Shown: positions 1 through 6,037 of the stretch, in pieces
Numbering within the stretch: the first letter of the stretch is position 1
Layout: each line of letters begins with the position of its first letter
From: an uncultured Ruminococcus sp.
GTDB taxonomy: Bacteria; Bacillota; Clostridia; Oscillospirales; Ruminococcaceae
Direction of reading: 5' to 3'
DNA length: 14,547 bases
Assembly: GCA_947176685.1 (NCBI GenBank)
Contig: CAMWRL010000025.1
Location: 1 to 14,547 of the forward strand
Notes under the pieces: model-generated
The model's database searches: none
What the model saw: only the letters and a program-made list of their open reading frames with translations
What the model was told of the DNA's origin: nothing
Translations under genes and position numbers: made by a program

Positions 1-12
1 CTTATAGTTCAT
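1..12 (-). CDS. Partial CDS cut by the left window edge (first four codons)
   Basis: An ATG on the minus strand at 12-10 opens a frame reading M-N-Y-K before the window ends. It is preceded by an AAAGG Shine-Dalgarno core (28-24) with an 11-base spacer and by a good extended -10 promoter at 79-107. Its product cannot be identified from four codons. The call rests on the promoter, ribosome site and start codon together. Confidence 0.5.
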
Positions 13-78
13 TTTAAAACCCGCCTTTCAGTATTTGTCATTTTTTTGAATTTGTAAGCCACAAGTAGCTTATTTTAT

Positions 79-107
79 ATTATACCACATATTTTTAGAT
101 TCTGCAA
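79..107 (-). promoter_or_regulatory. Sigma-A-type promoter for the left-edge minus-strand gene
   Basis: On the minus strand TTGCAG (107-102) is followed by a 17-base spacer and TATAAT (84-79), with an extended TGG just before the -10. Transcription would start near 72. The first 16 transcribed bases (71-56) can fold into a 6-bp hairpin with a 4-base loop. The leader to the ATG at 12 is about 60 bases. Confidence 0.65.
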
Positions 108-116
108 CATATATTT

Positions 117-145
117 TTGTGAAAACAAGAAAATTGATTTATAAT
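117..145 (+). promoter_or_regulatory. Sigma-A-type promoter for the flippase gene
   Basis: TTGTGA (117-122), a 17-base spacer and a consensus TATAAT (140-145) predict a start near 152 and a leader of about 27 bases. The -35 lies only 9 bp from the -35 of the divergent promoter, so one bound protein could affect both. Confidence 0.6.
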
Positions 146-164
146 TTTCGGGCTGACTGATTGT

Positions 165-173
165 AAGGGGTGA
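165..173 (+). promoter_or_regulatory. Ribosome binding site that decides a TTG start
   Basis: AAGGGGTGA is close to the anti-Shine-Dalgarno complement AAGGAGGTGA. A GTG at 170-172 is in frame but lies inside this motif, so it cannot be the start served by it. The TTG at 179-181 follows with a 5-base spacer and is the better start. Confidence 0.6.
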
Positions 174-178
174 TTTTT

Positions 179-1771
179 TTGAAAAAGCAGAATTTTCTGA
201 AAGCTTCGCTGATACTGATGTTGTCGGCAGGCATTTCAAAAGCTCTGGGAGCATTATTCAAAATACCGCTTACAAACCTGCTGGGCGGTGTGGGAATGAG
301 TTATTTCAGTTGTGCATATAGTCTTTTTATGCCTGTGTACGCACTGACGGTTACGGGACTTTCGGCAGCAGTGGCAAGAATGACTGCTCAGAGTGTTGCA
401 TTGGAAATGTACTCCAATGCCCGAAAAGTCCGGAGTACAGCACTTATGATGTTTTCGGCGGTCGGACTTGCCGGAAGTATACTGACATTTGTCTTGTCGG
501 ATTTTTCCGGCGGCAGTACTGAATCATCGTTGTCTGTAGCAATGATTGCGCCGTCAGTATTTTTCGGATGTATAATGTCCGTTGAACGTGGATACTATGA
601 GGGTATGAGCAACATGTATCCTACAGCGGTTTCGCAGGTGATAGAGGGCGTTGTAAAGGTTGCGGCAGGACTTTTCCTCTGCCGCTACGTGACGGAACAC
701 ATGGACGAAATAATCATATATTTTCCGGACACTGAACCGACAGCGATTTCTGCCGCCGCCGGAATACTGGGTGTAACTTTGTCGTCAGCGGGGGCGGTTG
801 TATTTTTTGCGGTGTTAAGACTGTTCAGGAAAAAATTTCCGGAAAACAGTGAACAGACAGTTATGAGCCGGAGGGAGATTTCACGGGAGCTTATTGCCAA
901 TGCTGTACCGACCGGAATAAGTGCGGTTGTAACAAACCTCACGGCACTGATAGATATGTGGACGGTTATAGGTTGTATAACATATTTCGGCAGTAAAATA
1001 ACTCCGCCGTCCGGTATTCCCGAAAAAGATATACCGCATTTTATATATGGGTCTTTTGCCGGAATAGCCCTTACTGTATTCAATCTTGTGCCGTCCGTTA
1101 CAAATATGCTCGGAAAAGGCGTTCTGCCGTGCATAACTGAGGCGTGGGAAAATCATCATATAAAAATACTTTCGGAAAACACAATGCAGGCACTTATAAC
1201 GTCAGCCATAATTGCTGTGCCGTCAGCATTCGGAATAACGGTACTCGCACCGGAAATACTGGGGTTTCTGTTTCCGAAACAGCCCGATGAGGTCAGCATC
1301 TGTATAAATTCCCTGCGGCTGCTTATGGTGGGAATGGTCTGTCTGTGTATTTCGTTTCCGGTGTTCAGTATGCTTCAGGCTATCGGAAAGGCTTCTTTGC
1401 CGTTGAAGATAATGCTGTTGGGAACGGTTATAAAATTCGCCGGAAACATATTACTTATACCCGTTATGGGAGTTGACGGGGCAGCGGTTTCGACATCGTT
1501 GTGTTATGTGGTGATTCTCATAGTATCGCTGAAACTTTACATAAAACATTCCGGAATCAGTCTTAAAATAATGCCGTTTCTGGTTATATTGTACGCCGGA
1601 GGAATGTGTGCAGGGTCGGCATATCTTGCCTGCGTGACGGCTCAGCGATGCGGAATTGGAAAATTCGGAGTACTTGGAATATCGGTTGCGACAGGCGGAA
1701 TTGTTTATTTAATGGTACTTGCCGTATGCGGTACTTGCCTGAAGCGTTCCGGAAAACTTGTACTTCAATAA
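179..1771 (+). CDS. MurJ/SpoVB-type oligosaccharide or lipid-linked flippase (MOP superfamily)
   Basis: This is a polytopic membrane protein of 530 residues if the TTG at 179 is used (a GTG at 170 adds three residues). Hydrophobic segments run almost the whole length, with short charged loops, in a pattern consistent with about 14 helices. The N-terminal stretch (SAGISKALGALFKIPLTNLLG, then SYFSCAYSLFMPVYALTVTG) matches the start of the polysaccharide-biosynthesis/SpoVB/MurJ branch of the MATE-like MOP superfamily. A second half beginning near residue 240 (RELIANAVPTGISAVVTNL) repeats that layout, as expected for an internally duplicated transporter. Family members move undecaprenyl-linked cell-wall or polysaccharide precursors across the membrane. 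Peptidoglycan precursor, sporulation cortex or capsule roles cannot be told apart here. The gene is alone between its own promoter and terminator. Confidence 0.85.
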   Translation: MKKQNFLKASLILMLSAGISKALGALFKIPLTNLLGGVGMSYFSCAYSLFMPVYALTVTGLSAAVARMTAQSVALEMYSNARKVRSTALMMFSAVGLAGSILTFVLSDFSGGSTESSLSVAMIAPSVFFGCIMSVERGYYEGMSNMYPTAVSQVIEGVVKVAAGLFLCRYVTEHMDEIIIYFPDTEPTAISAAAGILGVTLSSAGAVVFFAVLRLFRKKFPENSEQTVMSRREISRELIANAVPTGISAVVTNLTALIDMWTVIGCITYFGSKITPPSGIPEKDIPHFIYGSFAGIALTVFNLVPSVTNMLGKGVLPCITEAWENHHIKILSENTMQALITSAIIAVPSAFGITVLAPEILGFLFPKQPDEVSICINSLRLLMVGMVCLCISFPVFSMLQAIGKASLPLKIMLLGTVIKFAGNILLIPVMGVDGAAVSTSLCYVVILIVSLKLYIKHSGISLKIMPFLVILYAGGMCAGSAYLACVTAQRCGIGKFGVLGISVATGGIVYLMVLAVCGTCLKRSGKLVLQ

Positions 1772-1773
1772 AA

Positions 1774-1806
1774 AGTCCCCGTTCACAAGAGAACGGGGAT
1801 TTTTTT
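1774..1806. terminator. Bidirectional Rho-independent terminator between convergent genes
   Basis: TCCCCGTTC (1776-1784) pairs perfectly with GAACGGGGA (1791-1799) around the loop ACAAGA. A run of T follows on the plus strand (1800-1806) and a run of A precedes it (1769-1774), which gives a T run on the minus strand. It therefore serves both the flippase gene and the convergent lipoprotein gene whose stop is at 1809. Confidence 0.9.
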
Positions 1807-1808
1807 GG

Positions 1809-2429
1809 TTACTTGAGAACTGAATCATCATGAGAGAGGTTTTCGGGAGTGACAGGGGAGAGAATAACATTTGCCCTGTCAATGTCGTTGTCAAGTGTTG
1901 GGAAAAATCCTACTGTAAGCGAATCTGTTCCGGACGGTACAACGAATCCGCCGGCAAGGTAGCCTGAAAATTCTCCGTTTGCCGGAATTGTTATAGGGTC
2001 ATCAACGCATTTCGGGTAATTGTTGATAGCATATAACTTTGTGCGCACATTGGAGAGGATTTCCGTCTGGTCGGGAAGTGCGACAAAGAAGTTATTAAGA
2101 GAATTGATTTCATATTCTATATCAGTGTTGTTTTTTATTGTAACGTTTATGTATACATAATCGTTTTCATTATTTGCAGGAGAACCGATATTAACAACAT
2201 CATTGAGTGTGAATACAGTATTATTGACTTCGATTTCCTGTCCGAAAGCCGAATTTGTCTTTTTTGAGTCACTGGAATACTTGTTGGGCTTTTCGGAAAC
2301 AGGCTCATTAGGGTCAAGCATTATTATAGACTGCTCCTGACTGGACTCCGGCATTTCATTACACGAAAAAGCCGAAACGGCAGAAAGGGACAGTGCAAGG
2401 AAAAGTGCGGAAAATCTGATTTTTTTCAT
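1809..2429 (-). CDS. Small secreted DUF4352-like (Telokin-like) protein, probable lipoprotein
   Basis: This encodes 206 residues from the ATG at 2429. An in-frame ATG at 2447 overlaps the GGAGG ribosome site (2445-2441), so the later ATG, 11 bases downstream of that site, is preferred. The N-terminus (MKKIRFSALFLALSLSAVSAFSC) is a signal peptide ending at a cysteine. The AFSC box is a weak lipobox, because Ala replaces the usual Leu at -3. A polar Ser/Pro/Asn-rich linker follows to about residue 65. The rest is a beta-rich domain with the DUF4352 pattern: G-Q-E-I-E-V-N-N-T-V-F-T-L at its start, then Y-V-Y-I-N-V-T-I-K-N-N-T and G-E-F-S-G-Y-L-A-G-G-F-V-V-P. Such domains are common in Gram-positive surface lipoproteins and have no agreed biochemical role. 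The gene is monocistronic. Confidence 0.8.
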   Translation of the reverse strand: MKKIRFSALFLALSLSAVSAFSCNEMPESSQEQSIIMLDPNEPVSEKPNKYSSDSKKTNSAFGQEIEVNNTVFTLNDVVNIGSPANNENDYVYINVTIKNNTDIEYEINSLNNFFVALPDQTEILSNVRTKLYAINNYPKCVDDPITIPANGEFSGYLAGGFVVPSGTDSLTVGFFPTLDNDIDRANVILSPVTPENLSHDDSVLK

Positions 2430-2490
2430 TTTGGTATAAACCTCCATCAGTAATTTTTTTTAAATCTATGTTTTAATGTTTTGTAGGTAT

Positions 2491-2520
2491 AGTATAACAT
2501 ATAATTGTATCATTTGTCAA
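2491..2520 (-). promoter_or_regulatory. Promoter of the DUF4352-like lipoprotein gene
   Basis: On the minus strand a consensus TTGACA (2520-2515) is followed by an 18-base spacer and TATACT (2496-2491). The start would be near 2484, giving a leader of about 55 bases. The -35 abuts the T run of the ferredoxin terminator with almost no gap. Confidence 0.7.
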
Positions 2521-2555
2521 GAAAAAAATAAACAGTCCCACTGATGAGACTGTTT
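2521..2555 (-). terminator. Rho-independent terminator of the ferredoxin gene
   Basis: Read on the minus strand, AAACAGTC (2555-2548) pairs with GACTGTTT (2537-2530) around a 10-base loop, followed by a T-rich run (2529-2522). It lies 21 bases past the ferredoxin stop codon. Confidence 0.8.
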
Positions 2556-2576
2556 AAATTTCTGGTACTGTAAGAA

Positions 2577-2747
2577 TTATTCAGCAACAGGAGCAGAAAC
2601 AGGGCAGACACCTGCACATGCACCGCATTCAACGCAAGTGTCAGCGTCAATAACGTACTTTCCGTCACCTTCAGAGATAGCGTCAACAGGACACTCGCCA
2701 GCACAAGCACCGCAACTGATGCAGTCATCGTTAATAATATATGCCAT
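2577..2747 (-). CDS. Clostridial-type 2[4Fe-4S] ferredoxin
   Basis: This is a 56-residue cytoplasmic electron carrier. It has two four-cysteine clusters of the C-x2-C-x2-C-x3-C-P type: Cys9, 12, 15 and 19 (CISCGACAGECPV) and Cys38, 41, 44 and 48 (CVECGACAGVCPV). This is the classic internally duplicated bacterial ferredoxin, and the length is normal for the family. The open frame runs further upstream to 2828, but the ATG at 2747 has a strong GGAGGTG site (2761-2755) with a 7-base spacer and begins the conserved MAYII-type N-terminus. The upstream part contains the promoter. Family members carry low-potential electrons for pyruvate:ferredoxin oxidoreductase, hydrogenases and similar enzymes; no partner is encoded nearby. 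It has its own promoter and terminator and is probably highly expressed. Confidence 0.95.
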   Translation of the reverse strand: MAYIINDDCISCGACAGECPVDAISEGDGKYVIDADTCVECGACAGVCPVSAPVAE

Positions 2748-2781
2748 AATAAAGCACCTCCGTAAATTTTTATTATATAAT

Positions 2782-2810
2782 ATTGTATCATACTTAAAGA
2801 AAAAAATCAA
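2782..2810 (-). promoter_or_regulatory. Promoter of the ferredoxin gene
   Basis: TTGATT (2810-2805), a 17-base spacer and TACAAT (2787-2782) lie on the minus strand, with a start near 2775. I see no terminator between the upstream ligase-like gene (stop at 2832) and this promoter, so some read-through into the ferredoxin gene is possible. Confidence 0.65.
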
Positions 2811-2831
2811 TACAATTTTGTTAGTCAATAC

Positions 2832-4250
2832 TCACTGATTCTTTTTTCCGGAAAACATTACCAGTCCAGAAACAGTCCAGAATATCGGAGAAAATGTTAT
2901 ATTACTGCAACCTATGAAGAATATTATAATTCCGCATATGAATAACATAAACGTGCATATGGTATTTTCAGAGGGGGATTTTCTGATTTTTTTACAGACC
3001 ATCACAAGCACCGAAACAAGCAGTCCTACCAATGCAATCAGCGAGGGAATGCCCCTTGTTGCGGCAGTGTAAAGATATTCGTTGTATACTTTGTCAAAAG
3101 TTCCTTTGTTGACGGCAATAATTGAATTTAGGTCAGTGCTTTTGAGGTCAAGTCCGGCGGTTGTGTAAAGCTGAGGATATACAAGCTGGTCTTCGCCCGT
3201 GCCTGTAAGAGGGTATTTTCGGATTATATCGGCGGTTTCGCTGTTGAGATGCTTATAAACAGAAATTGTATCCGATATATCAAGTTTTTCTTTGTCATAG
3301 ATGCCGCTTGACGAAAGTCTCATATAGGAGTCAGCCCACCACAATGTATAACCGTCATACAGCTTGTATGAGGAGATTTCACCGACAGCTCCGGCGCTTA
3401 CAATGATAACCGACAGTACAGCCGGAAGTATTCCCGACAACAGCGAAACAAGTCTTATTTTTGGGGACTTTTTTATGAGTACGCTTGCAGCCGCAGAAAG
3501 TACTGCAAGAATTATTCCGGCGATTCCCATAAGCGAATATGTGAACATCATTACAAACGAAAACAAACAGGCACTTACGATACAGAAAATCCGGCGTTTT
3601 TTGCTGTCGGTGAGGACTGCTGTTACAAGTGCCGCCGTCAGTGCAAGGCTCAGTACCATTGCAAGGAATATCGGTGATTGTGCCAGACCGCTTGCGGCGT
3701 TAATTTTTATAGTCAGTGAAGCAAAACGGTAATGACTTAATTTTTCGGTAAACACCTGTATAAGTCCGAAAATACTATGCAGTATTCCGGAAGCTATCAG
3801 GGAATTTACAATTATTTCAATAGTCTTTTCCTGCCGGACGCACATCGCTGTTATAAAGAAGCTGAAATAGAATATTATAGCAAGAAGTCCCTCGCCACGT
3901 CCGGCGAATCCGTAAAAAGCCGTATTTACTGAATAGGAGTTTATGAGTGAAACCACTCCCCATACAATCATTGCCGCAAACAGATATAAAGGAAGATTCT
4001 TTTTGCAGTCAATGTATTTTTTGATTATGCCGATTAGTGCAAGTACCATACATACCACACCGGAAACCGCCAGTCCGCCTGACACTATTGAGTATGAAAC
4101 CTTGTCAGTAAATTCCGGCATAGCCGCAAAGACTGCTGTTGCGAAACAGGCTGCCGACAGTGCGTAAGCCGCAAGCTGAGAATATTTTTCCTCAGTCATA
4201 TTGAGAATAAAGTTTGATTTTTCCGTTGTATTGAATAATTGTTTTGCCAT
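2832..4250 (-). CDS. O-antigen ligase/polymerase-like membrane protein (Wzy_C family)
   Basis: This is a polytopic membrane protein of 472 residues with roughly 10 to 12 hydrophobic helices and one large external segment at about residues 290-390. Features shared with the O-antigen ligase/Wzy_C family are a G-R-G-E-G-L motif (117-122) opening a helix, a P-L-T-G-T-G-E-D motif (347-354) in the large loop, and the Y-N-E-Y-L-Y-T-A-A-T-R-G-I-P-S-L-I motif (about 389-405) re-entering the membrane. Family members join or polymerise lipid-linked glycans, or attach them to an acceptor, on the outer membrane face. The substrate is not predictable here and no glycosyltransferases lie nearby. The start at 4250 has an AAAGG site (4263-4259) with an 8-base spacer. 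It begins 15 bp after the stop of the secreted protease gene, so the two are probably co-transcribed. Confidence 0.75.
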   Translation of the reverse strand: MAKQLFNTTEKSNFILNMTEEKYSQLAAYALSAACFATAVFAAMPEFTDKVSYSIVSGGLAVSGVVCMVLALIGIIKKYIDCKKNLPLYLFAAMIVWGVVSLINSYSVNTAFYGFAGRGEGLLAIIFYFSFFITAMCVRQEKTIEIIVNSLIASGILHSIFGLIQVFTEKLSHYRFASLTIKINAASGLAQSPIFLAMVLSLALTAALVTAVLTDSKKRRIFCIVSACLFSFVMMFTYSLMGIAGIILAVLSAAASVLIKKSPKIRLVSLLSGILPAVLSVIIVSAGAVGEISSYKLYDGYTLWWADSYMRLSSSGIYDKEKLDISDTISVYKHLNSETADIIRKYPLTGTGEDQLVYPQLYTTAGLDLKSTDLNSIIAVNKGTFDKVYNEYLYTAATRGIPSLIALVGLLVSVLVMVCKKIRKSPSENTICTFMLFICGIIIFFIGCSNITFSPIFWTVSGLVMFSGKKNQ

Positions 4251-4265
4251 TTTAAAAGCCTTTCA

Positions 4266-5963
4266 TTATTTTTCTGAAACTGTGATTGTACAGGAATCCT
4301 CTGTTATTTCACCGACAGTTATTCTGATACCCGTGTCAACAGACTGTGTACCGTCTTCGGCGTACCACTTGAATCCGGAGATACTTTCATCTATCACATC
4401 ACCTGTATGATAAAGGTTATCTGTTTCGGTATCGTCTATTATCCGCACAAAACGTCTTCCGGTATCGTTGTTTGTGGCTTCGTTTTCGCCGCTTGCGTAC
4501 TTCCAGTATTTCCAGCCGATATTGTCAGTTACTGTACCCTCAACGTGCAGAACCCTTACGCCGCTGCCGGTAGATTTCCACCAGTAGTCTTTTTTGAGAC
4601 GGCTGTTGTTTCCGTCAAGGGTTGTATACTCAACTATCAGAAATTCCGAATAATAGTTGTTTTCAAGTTTTCCGCACGGAATAATAACGCAGTTGCCGTT
4701 AGCTTTCTGGGCGTTGGACAGCGTGAAAGTCTGAGTTTTATTTGCGGGGTCATATATTGTAACCTGTTCTTTTTTGAACCAGCCAAGCATAAGTTTGGAG
4801 ACTGCCGAAAAGTCCGCATTAGTTTCGTCCATCATCTCGTAACCGCCTGAACCGTGCAGACCTTCAAAATCTTTTCCGGCGTTATACAGGTAGTAGTCCG
4901 GAAGTCCCATACAATGACCCATTTCGTGCAGATAACTGCTTGTGAAGTTTTTGCAGTCGGTTTTGCTTTCAATCTGAGCGTTGCCGACTATTACGTGACC
5001 GACGGACATTCCGTCAACTGTCAGGTCACTGCTTCCGCCGTACTGACCGGCGGCAGGCCACCAGTTTGTGTCGCCGGCTTCTGTGGGAACGGAAATAAGT
5101 ACAGTATCAATAATATTGTCCTTGTTGCCGTCAAACTGTGTGAAGTCCTCGCTGTCCCTGAAAGCTTCAAGTACTTCGTTTATAATGTTTATGTGGTATA
5201 TATCGCCCTCGTAAGCTGATTTGTTTTCCTTGGCGGTGTAGCGTAATACTTTTCCGGTAAGCTTCATACTGCCTTTGGACGAACGGTTATAGAATGCCGA
5301 CATACTTTCAAAGGGATAGTTTTTGTTTTCGGTATCTTCCGCACCGAACGCCGCCTTTTCAATTTCAGCAACGGACGGTTCATATTTATACGGGCAGTCC
5401 GGAAAGTCCACATAGAATATAACCATTTTCGCATCGTTCTGGGACGGCATTGAGCCATATAAATCCTTTACAGGTGCTTCTATGAACGGCGGTGCGGTAG
5501 TAGTTGTAGTAGTTGTTTCGGACGACGATACAGCGGTTGTTGTTGTATAAGTACCGGAATCAGTGGAAGTTTCTTTATTGTCCGTCCATACATAAACGGG
5601 GTCAGCGTACTGATTTATGACGTATCTGCGCATCATAATCAGGTCAAAAATATCCACTCTGCCGTCCTGATTTATGTCAGCCGTCTGGAGATATTCAAGA
5701 GAATTATCTTCTTCACTGCCGTTTATGGAGTAGTATTTTCCGTCAATGTGATAGGAGTTTTCAGAAGTTAGTGAAATCTGGTTCAGCATATGTTTTGAAA
5801 GCAGGAGCAGGTCAGCAATAGTAACCACTGTATCGTTGTTGAGGTCGCCCATACAGCCTATCTGTTCCCAATCGGCTGTTACAGGAATTGTCACGGCGCA
5901 CGCCGATATTGAAAGAGCCATAGTCAGCGATGCGAGCTTGTGTATTAAAGATTTCTTTTTCAT
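4266..5963 (-). CDS. Secreted M6-type zinc metalloprotease with N-terminal dockerin
   Basis: This encodes 565 residues from the ATG at 5963, 9 bases after an AAGGAG site (5978-5973). A further in-frame ATG at 5972 overlaps that site. In order: a signal peptide (about 1-31); a dockerin with two calcium-loop repeats, G-D-L-N-N-D (about 39-62) and A-D-I-N-Q-D-G-R-V-D (about 95-118); a Thr/Ser-rich linker (about 132-159); and a peptidase domain to the C-terminus. The zinc site is H346-E-M-G-H350-C-M-G-L-P-D356, with a likely Met-turn at G-G-Y-E-M-M-D. A calcium-type D-G-N-K-D-N-I-I-D stretch precedes it, as in M6 (immune-inhibitor-A-like) peptidases. Dockerins bind cohesins on scaffoldins, so the enzyme may dock to a cellulosome-like or surface scaffold; no cohesin is in the window. 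Odd points are the N-terminal position of the dockerin, a long insert of about 33 residues between its repeats, and an I-S-A-C lipobox-like match at Cys22 competing with a signal peptidase I site at V-T-A. Confidence 0.88.
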   Translation of the reverse strand: MKKKSLIHKLASLTMALSISACAVTIPVTADWEQIGCMGDLNNDTVVTIADLLLLSKHMLNQISLTSENSYHIDGKYYSINGSEEDNSLEYLQTADINQDGRVDIFDLIMMRRYVINQYADPVYVWTDNKETSTDSGTYTTTTAVSSSETTTTTTTAPPFIEAPVKDLYGSMPSQNDAKMVIFYVDFPDCPYKYEPSVAEIEKAAFGAEDTENKNYPFESMSAFYNRSSKGSMKLTGKVLRYTAKENKSAYEGDIYHINIINEVLEAFRDSEDFTQFDGNKDNIIDTVLISVPTEAGDTNWWPAAGQYGGSSDLTVDGMSVGHVIVGNAQIESKTDCKNFTSSYLHEMGHCMGLPDYYLYNAGKDFEGLHGSGGYEMMDETNADFSAVSKLMLGWFKKEQVTIYDPANKTQTFTLSNAQKANGNCVIIPCGKLENNYYSEFLIVEYTTLDGNNSRLKKDYWWKSTGSGVRVLHVEGTVTDNIGWKYWKYASGENEATNNDTGRRFVRIIDDTETDNLYHTGDVIDESISGFKWYAEDGTQSVDTGIRITVGEITEDSCTITVSEK

Positions 5964-5997
5964 GAATAACATCTCCTTTTTTTATAGAATGGTTATG

Positions 5998-6031
5998 AAA
6001 AAATGCGGACGGGTTGGGCATACCGTCCGCA
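5998..6031 (-). terminator. Rho-independent terminator of rny
   Basis: Read on the minus strand, TGCGGACGG (6031-6023) pairs perfectly with CCGTCCGCA (6012-6004) around a 10-base loop, then six T (6003-5998). It sits just past the rny stop and only about 20 bases before the ribosome site of the protease gene. Confidence 0.9.
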
Positions 6032-6037
6032 CTTGCA

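Noticed and set aside
685..1134. Open frame of 149 codons antisense to the flippase gene
   Set aside because: No ribosome site or promoter, and the residue pattern is typical of a shadow of membrane-protein codons.
179..1771. The frequent word TTCCGG(A) across the window as a functional repeat
   Set aside because: It is abundant in coding sequence, where preferred CCG and GGA codons explain it, and it has no regular spacing; a genome-wide count against codon expectation would be needed to revive the idea.
2748..2828. Upstream extension of the ferredoxin frame to an ATG at 2828
   Set aside because: The extension contains the promoter, lacks a ribosome site and adds residues not seen in small clostridial ferredoxins.
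5981..5986. TATAAA as the -10 of the protease gene
   Set aside because: It would start transcription inside the ribosome site and has no -35.
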